A program made the translations under genes and the position numbers. Source: Aphanomyces cochlioides (lineage: Eukaryota > Oomycota > Saprolegniomycetes > Saprolegniales > Verrucalvaceae). Taken from it: a stretch of DNA of 64,000 bases. The first letter of the stretch is position 1, and each line of letters starts with the position of its first letter. Positions 54,101-64,000 of the stretch are shown here, in pieces. The notes below the pieces were generated by a model, which ran no database searches, was not told the origin of the DNA, and saw only the letters and a program-made list of their open reading frames with translations. Location of the stretch: NCBI GenBank assembly GCA_019828595.1, contig JAHQRK010000018.1:682001-746000 (forward strand). The letters are read 5' to 3'.

Positions 54101-55906
54101 ACAAGTTGCGCTCTGGCTAAATCGTTGGCCATCAGCGTACAAAGCAACACGACAGCGTGAAGTTTGGTCGTCCAGTTGCTCGTCTCGAAGAAATGAATCA
54201 AGAGCAGGGCGACGCCGTGCTGGGTCAGCTGCACGCGATGGTTCTCTCCACGCAAGGCAATGTTTAGCAGCGCCGCGGATACATTTTCCTGGACGACTTG
54301 GCTTGCATTATAGCCCGCTTGGACAAGTCGCAACGCCATATTGAACGGTTCTGAGGTCTCTGCGTCGGGAATCGCGACAAGGCGATCAATGAATTCTGCC
54401 GAGCATGCCAAGTTGGCGATCGCAGTCGCTGCCATTTCTCGAATCGAGACGTCGTCGACGCTCAAGAGTGAGTCAAGCGCGTGAAGAATGCGCGGATTTG
54501 CCATGTGCTGATGGTTGACTTCGAGGCCGGAAAAGTTGCTCAAGGCAATTGCAATCATGCGCTTCAAATCCAAGTCGGTGCTCGCTCGATTGATGTCGTA
54601 GATGGGCTCAAGAATGCCATCGTCCGATGCCTACATCGTTCCTTCTAGCTGCAGTCGCAGTGACGCTTTACCTTGGCTCGAGGGCCCGAGAGAAGCGACA
54701 TATCACAAATTGTCTCGACAATGAAGCGATCATACGCTCGGTTTCGCTTGGCAGCGATACGCGTCACGGTATGCGTCACGGACTCTGACACGACGGCGCC
54801 TAGAATTTTGAGCACTTAGCTCACTGGTCAAGAATTCACTGCGGACCTGAAAACGACGCGATGTTGATGAGTGTCTTGACGCACGCTTCCTTGGTTTCAA
54901 AGTCAGTGTTGTTGAGCATGGAAATGAGAGCTGGAACGCTGCCTTCTTGGATCAACTTGGCCTGGCCGAGACGGTCGTACGAGATGCGACAGATGCCGAT
55001 CGCAGCGTTGCGTCGAATGTCTTCCTGCTGGACTTTGGCCAGCTCCATCAACCCACCGAGAACACCTTCGTGAATCAATCGTGCGGTCAGTGATGCATCC
55101 ACCGACACGTTGACAATCGTCGCGGAGCAGTACTTCTTGACCTCCACGTCGTCAAACGTACACATGCGCACGATGGCGGGAATACATCCTTCTCGGACAA
55201 TGTCGGCTTCATGGCCAGGCTCGAGGGTCAGCTGGTACAAACTGCATGCACATTCAGCCAACAGACGTTTCTCCCGTCTCGACGCATCCTCGTCATGCAT
55301 GTTGCCATGCATGTTCACTGAGGGATCTTTTGACGCGGGATCTGCCAAGTCTAGTGCAAAGTCTTCGATGACTAGACCTGCTTCTCGTGGAGCTAAACGC
55401 GAGACGTACAGCATGCCGTCGTCGTAGTCGCCTCGCTGGTGAAAGAGATCTCCTCGGTATGGATCAAATGCATCTGTCGTTGAGCTACGAGGCGTCGGTG
55501 AATTCAAAGAGGGGTTCATGCGAGATGTCCGACGAATCTTGGATGGACTGTCCACACTCGCCCCACTCGGCGGTCGTGAAAGCAGAATCGTCGGGTGTGG
55601 CGCGTCGATGAGCAGTGTCTTTTCGTTAGGCATGACTTTGGTCGTGATGTGTTTATAGAGCATGCGCACTAGATCCTCCTTGGTCGTGTGGTTCTTCCAA
55701 AAGTTGCGCTGGCGATGCAGTTTCCAAAACTTGACCAAGTCACGGAGCTCCTCGCTTCGAATTGGCGCTGTTTTCGGATCTCGCGCGCGGGGAAAAAGCT
55801 CGAAACGGGCGAGGTAAATGCGGATAACATCAAGCTCTTTGTCTCGCTCGAGATCCTGTAGAAGTTCCTGCGTGTGCCGCGCAGCCTGGGATAACCGGTG
55901 GCTCAT
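51148..55906 (-). CDS. Giant armadillo-repeat protein C, 1556 aa
   Basis: Three exons: 54847-55906, 54672-54799 and 51148-54630 (introns 47 and 41 nt). The N-terminus MSHRLSQAARHTQELL is colinear with protein B, supporting the ATG at 55906 over one 10 codons upstream. The shared motif is GDLFHQRGDYDDGMLYVSRL. Armadillo repeats fill most of the protein (IRRNAAIGICRISYDRLGQ, ARVLFNLLTHEDCRSYMIKD, TLCVTALYNLSTDDAMV). A Ser/Arg/Pro-rich tail is disordered. It lacks the first two introns of B but has one that B lacks (between INIASFSG and VVSESV); the VK/AK junction intron is shared. Roles are unknown; similarity to Vac8/beta-catenin-type ARM proteins suggests scaffolding. Confidence 0.88.
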
Positions 55907-56197
55907 CGCGCCGGCCTCTATTCTTGACAGTTCCATCGTGAAACCTCCATTCTAATGATAGAATTGCGGAATTCGATATATAAAGTCCAGCCAATCACAT
56001 TCTACCAATGAATTTTGAGCCCGGATACCCATATGTAAGAAGCTAAATATCATAATTTTGCATATTTTTATAGGCAAAATACCTCTGAAATTTATTTATA
56101 ATTTAAATATCAATATTAATATTGCTTATATATTCTTAAGTTGACTGCTTCTTGGCGATCTATTTGTAGCCGACGATGGCATTTTTGCCTTGACTCG

Positions 56198-56992
56198 ATG
56201 GCTCTCCGATCGTTTAGCAAGAACACGTTGCAAGGTAAGGACGAGCATTGCGACGCCGATTGCTAGCCTTGCATTGCGTAGACAACTGGTATGAGGAACG
56301 TGCATCATCTCTCCGCGGCGTGCTCCCCTTCGACGGACAGGTTAACCCAGCCTTGAAGCCACGCTAAGATTCCATGTAGACAAGCTACGCAACGACAAAC
56401 GATAAAGATTTTACCAACCCTTCGGACCTCCACAAGAAGAACGATACTTTCAAGCCCCAGGTATACTGCTGCTTGGACTTGTATCGACCCACCCACAGCA
56501 TATGGATAGAATCACAATGGGTGTCGTCTCATAAGACGAGACAACCTCGACCAAGCGACCAAGTCACGGCCATTACGAGATCGCCCCGACCATGGCTTTG
56601 GAGCGCCCCTCCCGACCCCCGATGTCAATGCAAACACTCGATACTTGCAAACGACCAACCATGTTGCATTCGGCACCCCTGACAACACTGCAAAGCTGAT
56701 CAATAACCAGCAGGGCCCAGCAGGGGGTGCAGGGGGCGCCCGTGTCGAGCGGGGCAAGGCAGCCTCCGGTGCCTCTGGCGAAGTGATCAAAGTCCACGCC
56801 GATCCCCAAAAGGATACACACGCCCAGCGCTCGTGGATGTACACAAAAGACCCTATCTTTGACGCCAAGCGCGACTCCAGCAGTAGCAACAATGCCCAAA
56901 TCACAGTGGCGAAACCAGCGCACTTTCGCCGACAGGCCACGAGCATCACAACCATCGACCAAAAGAAGAACGGCATTTTTGTGGACGACTGA
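56198..56992 (+). CDS. Possible ciliary microtubule-associated protein, 219 aa
   Basis: Four exons: 56198-56234, 56282-56340, 56380-56460 and 56510-56992 (introns 39-49 nt, all in phase). The sequence starts MALRSFSKNTLQDNWYEERA. The N-W-x-E-E-R string close to the N-terminus is like that in the axonemal protein CFAP107 (C1orf158), and the rest is hydrophilic and short on hydrophobic core (TPDVNANTRYLQTTNHVAFG, RSWMYTKDPIFDAKRD). This composition is common in microtubule inner proteins. The assignment is tentative; no catalytic domain is seen. The overlapping minus-strand open frame is judged to be a shadow. It is divergent from ARM C across about 290 bp. Confidence 0.65.
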
Positions 56993-57509
56993 ATCTGGAT
57001 CGAATGCGCATATGATAAAAATATCTCACCATGTCTGACTCTACCACAATACAAACCCACAACCTCCGCTTTCCCCAATACCTCTGCATTGAATTGTATA
57101 CTCAAAGAAGCACTTGAATAACTTCGGAATCCACCGACGGAGGGGAATACTCACTGCGCAAAGTTGAAGCAATGTCGTCGCTTGAGAAGTGGGGAGTGAT
57201 GGTGACTTTGAAGTTCAGACCAAAAGAGACATGAATTTACTTTATTGAAGGATGATGCTGTGTGCTTGTATCGCCCGTTTCTTCGACTTCATGCATCTTC
57301 TATTGACATGAAACAAGTCACTTGTTGGGATTAAATAGATTCAAGCGCATTGTCTATCTAGAATTCGTTTCCATGGGGTAAGCTGAACGATGAAGGATCT
57401 CGTCCAGAACAATTTACTTAATTGAAACAAATTTCATCGGATGATCAGTGTCACTCGAATGGACCAATGAGATGAAAGTTCACTTTGCCCTTTGTGGCTC
57501 CAGCATAGC
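56993..57509. other. Intergenic, about 520 bp, no gene seen
   Basis: AT-rich DNA between the probable ciliary gene and the receptor kinase. It contains the kinase promoter and possibly a short upstream exon that could supply a signal peptide, which the kinase model lacks. No repeat or coding block was identified. Confidence 0.4.
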
Positions 57510-58995
57510 ATGGCATCGCCGCCGTCGCCAAGTTTCGCGACAGATTTGGAATGCTCTGACGGTGTTTTAAGTGCAATTTTGAATGGCACAGTCGTTCAAG
57601 CGATCTGCCGCGACGCCAACAATTCGATATGGAAGCCGCTCGTGGACGCGCAGTACACGATGCCCATGTACTGCGTCTCGGAATTCAACCGCGTGGTCGA
57701 AAACATTGCGAGGGGCTTGCGCCTTGGAACACTCCCGAATTGTACGATTCTCAATGTCTCCTTGGCAAGTATTCCAAACTTATTTTACCGCCGGTATGGC
57801 GCTATTTCCATGCCGACAACGCTAAATGAAGTCGTCGTGACGACACCAGTCACGACCACTGCTGGAAACGCAAATGACTCTGCGTCGACAAAATCGTCAG
57901 CTATGTATATCGTTGCCTCTTTACTCGGTGTCGCGTGCCTCATGATTGCTATTGTGTTTATCCTGTGGCGACGGAAGCGACAAGTCAAATCGTCGCCGGA
58001 GTTCTCCCTCTATGAACCGTTGAACGATCGCTACGCTATGGCTCGACCCATGACAGACCTTGAAACCCTTGAAGCCACGATTTCTAAACTTGCTGTCATG
58101 CGTATTGATCACAAACAAGTCATGAAGCAGCGATGTATCGGCGCTGGAGCATTCGGTGAAGTGTGGCTCGCGACTTATCAAGGACGCAATGTTGCCGTCA
58201 AGAAGACACTTGGACACAAGAGCAAATCCGCTGACATTCAACATTTGATTGACGAGATCAGCCTCATGTCTCGTTTCAATTCGCCGTATGTCGTGTGCTT
58301 GGTCGGGGCATCGTGGGATCGGCTCTCAGACTTGCAATGCGTCATGGAGTACATGGATCAAGGCGATCTCCGCGACAAGTTGGCCAACACAACCACGACA
58401 ACATTTCCGTGGAGGGAGAAGCTCGATTGCATCCTCAGCATCGCAGAAGGTCTCGTGTATGTCCATTCGTACGATATTATCCACCGAGATTTAAAGTCTC
58501 GTAATGTGCTGCTGGATTCCACGCATGGCACCAAGCTCACAGACTTTGGCGTTGCTCGGGAAGACACGCAGGAAACAATGACGATGGGTGTTGGAACATA
58601 CCGGTGGATGGCCCCCGAGCTCCTGAAGGATAGTTACTACAGCGTCGCGGCGGATATTTACTCGTTTGGTTCGTAGCTTTCTCATTACCTCGTCGGCTCA
58701 CGTGAACATAGGCATCCTTTTGTCCGAGTTTGACACGCATTTGATTCCGTACTCTGACCAGGCAAACCAGAAAGGCCAACCCCTCGTCGACACCAATATC
58801 ATGGCGCAGGTTGTCCTGGGCTCGCTCCAACCTACGTTTTCCGACTCTTGTCCTCCGTGGTTGCGAGAGCTCGCGCTGCAATGCATTTCTCATGAGCCTA
58901 CTGCTCGTCCTACAGCTATGCAAGTTTCAATGGTCGTCCGTCAGCACATCAAAGCACAAGAAGCAGATGCAGCAGCGTCCCAATTATTTAATTAA
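57510..58995 (+). CDS. TKL-type transmembrane receptor kinase, 480 aa
   Basis: Two exons, 57510-58668 and 58712-58995 (intron 43 nt). The ectodomain (1-130) has cysteines at 15, 33, 55 and 78 with LGTLPNC, a spacing reminiscent of elicitin-like domains, then a Thr-rich stalk. A membrane span lies at about 131-152 (MYIVASLLGVACLMIAIVFI), followed by WRRKR. The kinase domain has GAGAFGEV (211-218), Lys231, HRDLKSRN (325-332), DFG (345-347) and GTYRWMAPE, so it should be active. Tyrosine-kinase-like features place it in the expanded oomycete TKL group. No signal peptide is visible from this start, so an upstream exon may be missing. Its last codons overlap the neighbour's by 12 bp. Confidence 0.85.
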
Positions 58996-60366
58996 ACCCA
59001 CTGTGGCTGTTTCCCATCTTGCTTGAAATTCATCCATGTCTGACGGTGGTAGATGCGCCACAACGCGAACACCGCCGCGAACATCCGAAAAAAGCTGGAA
59101 CATGAATGGAAATGCACCGTAGGGGGCTTCAAGTTGGTCGACAGGACAAGCATCGCCAAAGCAAAGACTTGAAAACTTATACTGCGACAGATTTGTCGTG
59201 TAGGTTGAGATGTGATCTTCGGCATCCTGAAGTTCGTTCCAATAGACACCACGCCACGTTTTAGCTTTGTGATAAATAGCAGCAATATCTGAAGCCACAT
59301 TTGTCGTCTTAGCTTCATTGATGGCCTGGCGGCATCGCTTGGCTAACGTCGCCAAGGATGCCTCACTTGCTCGCGATCGAGCTTCATCCTTGACGACAAC
59401 TGAGTAGATTATGTTGCCAATTGCGTCTCGTGGGAGTTGGAAGCAGGTTCGAAAGTTGAGAAGGACGCGGAGATGGGATGGTTGACCAATGCGACTTGGA
59501 AGAGCAGATGAGACCTCCCATATGAGGACTGTGAGGATGTCGTGAGTACTGACATAATCATCGTCATCAATGTGGCTAAGAACACTCGCTTTCATGGCTA
59601 AAATTCGTTGTTCATCAAGCCAAAAGACTGTGCTGGAGACCACGCGATCGCCACGGGGAATACTTTCAGGCACTCGGGGAGTTGACGACACAAATAGCCA
59701 CTGCGTAAAGTCACTGGGGCTGTAACCTTGAATAGCTCTTCGTACAACGTCGAAAGGACCCACAGCTTGCTGTGGGTTTACATTTACATTTGTGCAGTTC
59801 GCTTGGGTCGCTTTCGCCCAACATTCAAGAAAATGATAGAACGAAGCTCCGTCACCAATGCAGTGAGCGAACTCAATGGTCAGAACCGAACCTGACTGAT
59901 GGGCTAAATACACAAGAGCGATGTGTACAAGTGGAGTTGATGCCGTTATCATTTTTCTTGACTCACGTGGATGTGGCGGTGGAAGAAACGCGCGAGCCAA
60001 CGCCTCTCGAGCTGGCCAAAAGATTGTCGAAGGCGGAGCGATGAGGTCGTTCAGCATTAGATCGCTCACCCCTTCTGTGAATTCGACACCACAAGCAGTG
60101 GGATCCACACGTACTGCTAAGCGAGCGACTTGGCAATGGATGCCAGTGTTCCATACAAGTCGTCCAGCAAATATCGGATAAGCTTGAAGCGCTGTTTCCA
60201 GAGCAGACTTTAGTTGGCTAGCGTTTAGAATTGTGTCAAACACAAGAGATATGGGTAGCCAGCGACCTGCAGAGAGAAATTCCAGTGGCCCTAAAGGTAA
60301 AACAAGTGGAAGAAAGCCTTTAGAGGTTGGTTTGACTTGGCATGACGAGCACCATGTCGAATTCAT
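58984..60366 (-). CDS. BAHD-like acyltransferase, 460 aa
   Basis: A single exon from ATG 60366. The HxxxDG motif is HCIGDG (168-173), NFRTCF (304-309) matches the conserved N-x-R strand, and CFGDACP (402-408) sits where BAHD enzymes carry DFGWG. Length is normal for the family (about 450). BAHD enzymes transfer acyl groups from CoA thioesters to alcohols or amines; the substrate cannot be told from sequence. The divergence of the DFGWG motif means an unusual specificity or a related HxxxD family is possible. The 3' end overlaps the receptor kinase coding region across TTATTTAATTAA. Confidence 0.82.
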   Translation of the reverse strand: MNSTWCSSCQVKPTSKGFLPLVLPLGPLEFLSAGRWLPISLVFDTILNASQLKSALETALQAYPIFAGRLVWNTGIHCQVARLAVRVDPTACGVEFTEGVSDLMLNDLIAPPSTIFWPAREALARAFLPPPHPRESRKMITASTPLVHIALVYLAHQSGSVLTIEFAHCIGDGASFYHFLECWAKATQANCTNVNVNPQQAVGPFDVVRRAIQGYSPSDFTQWLFVSSTPRVPESIPRGDRVVSSTVFWLDEQRILAMKASVLSHIDDDDYVSTHDILTVLIWEVSSALPSRIGQPSHLRVLLNFRTCFQLPRDAIGNIIYSVVVKDEARSRASEASLATLAKRCRQAINEAKTTNVASDIAAIYHKAKTWRGVYWNELQDAEDHISTYTTNLSQYKFSSLCFGDACPVDQLEAPYGAFPFMFQLFSDVRGGVRVVAHLPPSDMDEFQARWETATVGLIK

Positions 60367-60515
60367 GATGTGATTGGAGAATTTGATTGGCCAGTATGCT
60401 TGTCAGTCGAATATGCGCACTCCACCTTGACGTTTGAACAAGGACAAGAACAAGCAAACATGAAGAAAAGAGTATATATTCATCGTGGCACTTACATCAG
60501 ACTCTTCAAATGGCT

Positions 60516-63500
60516 TCAATACTTGGACCAGTCTAGCTTTACAGCACGCTGGTCTGATTCAAGTGAAATCGAAATCGGAGGTGACACTTGACGGATCACA
60601 GCTCCATGGTCTGGGTGCAAAATTAGCAATGCCACCTTTGTCACCGACAGCAACAACTTGGTGTCGTTGATCCCCATGTAGTTGAATCGACCGCAAATAT
60701 CCGTGTACCCATCTTTGTAAAAAATGGCTGTCTTTATCTCCTTGGTTTGGACAAATGCTTTCACGTACACCTTGTTCAGAGGACGACCACGAGCAAATAC
60801 TTGAACGAGACCTTCATCCAATGAAAAATTCACCGTCATGGAGTCACAGAAATGGGGCTGCACGACTTCCAACTCAGGATATCCGACAGGTGACACGACA
60901 ACGAGCATTTGAGTGGATTTGAGATTCTCTGGGATACTGACCGTCGTCAACTCATCACTCAGTTGGATGTCCTCGGTAGCTCGAGGCTTGACGAGAGCGA
61001 CACTTGATGGCAACGTCGCATTTTGGTTTGAAAACGGTTCTCGAGAAAACATCACTTCGACGTCGACGGGATAATATTTCACTACACATCGTCCCACGCG
61101 ACGGCCTCGTTGCTTGAGATCAAAGGAACCTTGACCCATTGTCATTACCAATGAGACATCTTGACCTGAAGCTGCACTAGACGTCGCTGCGTCCATGCCG
61201 CTCACAGAATCCAATTCCTTCAATTGTGTTTGGATACCGCTGAACAATTCTTGCCATCGTTTCTCAGGGTATTTTTTGTACTTCAATGCGACAGCTCGTG
61301 CAATCGGAAAGACTGGGTCGTCACGATAGAAGTCTAAGAAACCATTCATGTAGTCGTATTGCATCTCAAATGGTGCTTTGTTCTTGATTCGGCTGAAAAG
61401 GTCCAAAGCAGTATCAATGCGATTCAGCACGATATAAAAGTATGCCAACACCAAATAATGTTGATCATCTAGAGATGGCAGCAAGCACAACGTGTGGCAA
61501 AACACGCGATAATAATTTCTCAGGTCCTTGTTCGGAATGATTTCAGTTCCATTCATTCGATGTGCTCGGCGAAGAATGAATGGAGTAAATTCGATGTGCT
61601 CAATACATGCCTCCATGCAAGCTCCATAATTGCTGTACATGTCAAGCTGAAGGTAGTTTGGACTGTCGATGCCAGGGCCAACCTCGTACGGATCTAAACG
61701 ATTTTGGACGACTTCTGCAATGGTTTTGTGATCATTGTGGAAAAACCCATACTTGTTTACCACATCACTATAAATAAAGCGGCTGCGCAACAAGGCAACC
61801 AAGGCGTCATACAAGGACTTGTCCTTCAATCGCCAGCTGATCACGTCCCAATCAATCGTTTCCAATTTGCGATGACTGCTCAAAAAATGAATCACAGTAT
61901 CGATGTCACCACGAGATGACACGTCCTTCCATGAAGTAATGTCGATACTCTTGGACGCAGCGACCACAGCAATCGTGTGCGGAGACATTGAACTCTCTTC
62001 AGACCAGCGCACAGTATGGCCTTCGATAGCAACGTGGGCCGCAAAATGGGTAAATACACCTTCATGGGGAAAGTAGAAGTAGAACACAATCGTCTCGGTC
62101 TCGTTTCCGTTCAACACAAACGTTGTATTCTGAGTGTAAAATCCACCTCGCGATATTGGAATGGTTCCCTCGGGAATTTGGACTAGAAGACTCAGACTTG
62201 GTGTTGCTTGAGGACTCAAATTACTGACTGTCACTTGGCACCCATAACGAGTCTGACGAACGAATTCTTTTACTGGCTTCAACAGTCCTTGACTGAGATT
62301 CGACTCTTGAGGATTGAATATAGTCTGAGTAACAATCAAGTTTGAGCCAACCATAGCAAGGCTGTCATCGAGATCTTGATTGTCGTCAGGTCGAATATCT
62401 TCAAAATACACAATGACGGGGCTTGTGGTTCGAATATTCAGTGAAGAATCCGTGGCGTCAATTTCCCATTGACTCGACTGAAATGGTAAGGTCAAAACTG
62501 CAAGAGCCAGCATAATCTCGGCAAATGACGACGCAGCGACTGGAAAATGTGCAGATAAGAATGGTGTATCCCATTTTTGTTCCTTGATGTAACGAGCGTA
62601 TTCCAACCAAAATGTATTCATGGCCGACAGTCCCCATTGTTTGGTTGTTAAAGCTGTCACTGCAGTAACCAAACCACCAAGAAGTCGTTGGGGCTCATCT
62701 TTTCCGTCGTGATAACGTCGTTCTTGCGTCATTTTCGTTTTTCCAGGAGCTTTGAAGACTTTTCGCCTTTTTGCTTTTCTCTCAGTGTCCGAATCATCGT
62801 TATCGCCATCGCCATCATTGGATTCATCGCCATCATCATGGACTCCTTCATTGGGCACGTCAATCTCCTGCCAGTCATCATCGGCTTCTTCATCGTAGTC
62901 GCTTTCATCCTCATCGTCGTCAAAGAGCACCCCAGGAGCCACGGGGGCTGACGACCGTGATGCTTTCATAGCAAGGGATCGACTCAATCCTCCAGAAGAA
63001 GTTGATGCCATCGGTTGGCCGAACGAAAAACCAGTCGCATGAGAGCTTTCAATAGTTTCTTCAACTGTTTCGTTCTCATTGCGGTGTTTGATAGGCTGTG
63101 TGTGATCAGTACATTTCGATGTCATGACATGCTCGAACACTTTGTCAAGATCAAAAGCATTCGACTCATCTCGATAGCTCTCAATAAGAGAAATCACATT
63201 TTGGCAAACGACCTTGGCCTCATCACCTGGTAAGCGCTCGGCAAGGAGCAATTTCTCGATCACGGTAAGGGAATTGAATTTCATGATGTTTTGATAATAT
63301 GATCGGAGCACCTGTGAGTCGTTCAGTAGATACCAGTCCACCAAGTCTTTGGAAAATTTATTCTTGATGTGTGGCTTAACAACGGTATCGAAGAAAGTTC
63401 GGTCTCTCTTGAATAGAAAAACATTCAACTCGTTCGAGACGTCCTCGCTGTAGATCATTTCCTTTGTCTTTTGGTCGAGTGTCGGCCAAACATTCACGTA

Positions 63501-64000
63501 CTCGTTGAAGAGTACTTCGTGGTTAGTCATCGCGTCAAAGAGGCTAAACGCGTTCTCCACACTGTCATAAACTTCCACTTTACTAGAGGCTCTGCATGGC
63601 AAAACAGTGTTTGCATTAGAAGGGAGGCAGCGGTATCCACGAACTTGAACTGAATGGGTGTCGGGTTCTAGACCAAGAGCTTCATTTCGTTCCAAGCAAG
63701 TACTTTTTAGTTTCATCATCCACTGGGGTGATCCATCCGACAGCGATCCAAAAAAGGCGCTGCATCTTCTTGAAACGGAGTCAACACCATCAACAACGTC
63801 CACAATAATGTCATAAGAGCCACTCAACTGATCATCCACGGTCACCGTTGCTACTCCATTCGAGTCAAAATAAACGTTGCTTGTGATAAGCGAGCATCCA
63901 TCAAGGAAATTCGTATGAGCTGTGCTTGGGCGAGTAGTTCTAAGGCTTGATGGCGCCATACACATCATCGGATGACCACCACATCGTAGTAGTTTGCTTT
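60516..64000 (-). CDS. Large conserved protein of unknown function, partial at right edge
   Basis: One uninterrupted reading frame of about 1160 codons, still open at base 64000, so the N-terminus lies outside the window. The visible N-terminal part has beta-type segments (SNVYFDSNGVATVTVDDQLS). Alpha-helical stretches, a Lys-rich patch and a long acidic low-complexity region (DDDEDESDYDEEADDDWQEI) follow. The centre contains LLVQIPEGTIPISRGGFYTQ and YFPHEGVFTHFAAHVAIEGH, which look like immunoglobulin- or macroglobulin-type beta domains. The C-terminal part again has beta structure (RPLNKVYVKAF, YKDGYTDICGRFNYM). A large extracellular or scaffold protein is possible. I cannot name the family. 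Confidence 0.75.
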   Translation of the reverse strand, partial: SKLLRCGGHPMMCMAPSSLRTTRPSTAHTNFLDGCSLITSNVYFDSNGVATVTVDDQLSGSYDIIVDVVDGVDSVSRRCSAFFGSLSDGSPQWMMKLKSTCLERNEALGLEPDTHSVQVRGYRCLPSNANTVLPCRASSKVEVYDSVENAFSLFDAMTNHEVLFNEYVNVWPTLDQKTKEMIYSEDVSNELNVFLFKRDRTFFDTVVKPHIKNKFSKDLVDWYLLNDSQVLRSYYQNIMKFNSLTVIEKLLLAERLPGDEAKVVCQNVISLIESYRDESNAFDLDKVFEHVMTSKCTDHTQPIKHRNENETVEETIESSHATGFSFGQPMASTSSGGLSRSLAMKASRSSAPVAPGVLFDDDEDESDYDEEADDDWQEIDVPNEGVHDDGDESNDGDGDNDDSDTERKAKRRKVFKAPGKTKMTQERRYHDGKDEPQRLLGGLVTAVTALTTKQWGLSAMNTFWLEYARYIKEQKWDTPFLSAHFPVAASSFAEIMLALAVLTLPFQSSQWEIDATDSSLNIRTTSPVIVYFEDIRPDDNQDLDDSLAMVGSNLIVTQTIFNPQESNLSQGLLKPVKEFVRQTRYGCQVTVSNLSPQATPSLSLLVQIPEGTIPISRGGFYTQNTTFVLNGNETETIVFYFYFPHEGVFTHFAAHVAIEGHTVRWSEESSMSPHTIAVVAASKSIDITSWKDVSSRGDIDTVIHFLSSHRKLETIDWDVISWRLKDKSLYDALVALLRSRFIYSDVVNKYGFFHNDHKTIAEVVQNRLDPYEVGPGIDSPNYLQLDMYSNYGACMEACIEHIEFTPFILRRAHRMNGTEIIPNKDLRNYYRVFCHTLCLLPSLDDQHYLVLAYFYIVLNRIDTALDLFSRIKNKAPFEMQYDYMNGFLDFYRDDPVFPIARAVALKYKKYPEKRWQELFSGIQTQLKELDSVSGMDAATSSAASGQDVSLVMTMGQGSFDLKQRGRRVGRCVVKYYPVDVEVMFSREPFSNQNATLPSSVALVKPRATEDIQLSDELTTVSIPENLKSTQMLVVVSPVGYPELEVVQPHFCDSMTVNFSLDEGLVQVFARGRPLNKVYVKAFVQTKEIKTAIFYKDGYTDICGRFNYMGINDTKLLLSVTKVALLILHPDHGAVIRQVSPPISISLESDQRAVKLDWSKY

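Noticed and set aside
56512..57105. Minus-strand frame with hydrophobic stretches
   Set aside because: Antisense to the four-exon gene at 56198-56992, whose junctions are all in phase.

Overview
The window is nuclear DNA from a gene-dense oomycete (stramenopile), probably a saprolegnialean close to Aphanomyces or Saprolegnia. The genus is inferred from content, not from any search. Supporting signs are: many GT-AG introns of about 32-58 nt (most 40-50); the standard genetic code; very short intergenic gaps; an elicitin-like secreted protein; a TKL receptor kinase; a ciliary gene (CFAP100) expected in an organism with motile zoospores; and housekeeping genes of ordinary eukaryotic type (TTC27, TRMT2A, MMADHC, ERCC2/XPD, ubinuclein). 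All exon models were made by eye from splice signals, frame continuity and remembered family alignments. No tRNA, rRNA, CRISPR array or complete transposon was seen.

Layout. 1-2.9 kb: two divergent membrane-protein genes, the first running off the left edge. 3.2-7.06 kb: a full-length ubiquitin-activating-enzyme (E1) homologue that appears to lack its catalytic cysteine and several ATP-site residues. It is followed tail-to-tail, 3 nt away, by an RPEL-repeat (actin-binding type) protein. 8.9-14.5 kb: TTC27, a small unresolved gene, and the axonemal protein CFAP100. 15.5-18.2 kb: ubinuclein and an elicitin-like secreted protein.

18.3-26.0 kb: a tandem family of C2-domain proteins with PGYP/Q-rich tails and, in four copies, a terminal glycine zipper resembling plant SRC2. 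It grew by duplication of a head-to-head pair and contains a deleted partner and a frameshifted, 5'-truncated copy.

26.1-30.8, 34.8-39.7 and 51.1-55.9 kb: three giant armadillo-repeat paralogues (about 1470-1570 aa) sharing an unnamed motif. Between the first two sit three 116-119 aa proteins with one UBZ4-like zinc-finger motif and a hypothetical gene. 39.7-43.4 kb: a short LRR protein overlapping a coiled-coil gene, a truncated-haemoglobin-like protein and an F-box-like protein. 43.5-51 kb: TRMT2A with an inserted repeat-rich, propeller-like segment, MMADHC, XPD helicase and an F-box/RCC1 protein. 56-64 kb: a probable ciliary protein, a TKL receptor kinase overlapping a BAHD-like acyltransferase by 12 bp, and a large conserved protein running off the right edge.

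Functional groups. TTC27, TRMT2A, MMADHC, XPD and ubinuclein are core metabolism, RNA or chromatin genes. CFAP100 and the 56.2 kb gene point to flagella. The elicitin-like protein and the receptor kinase face the outside. The C2, ARM and zinc-finger families are locally expanded, lineage-type genes and hold most of the novelty.
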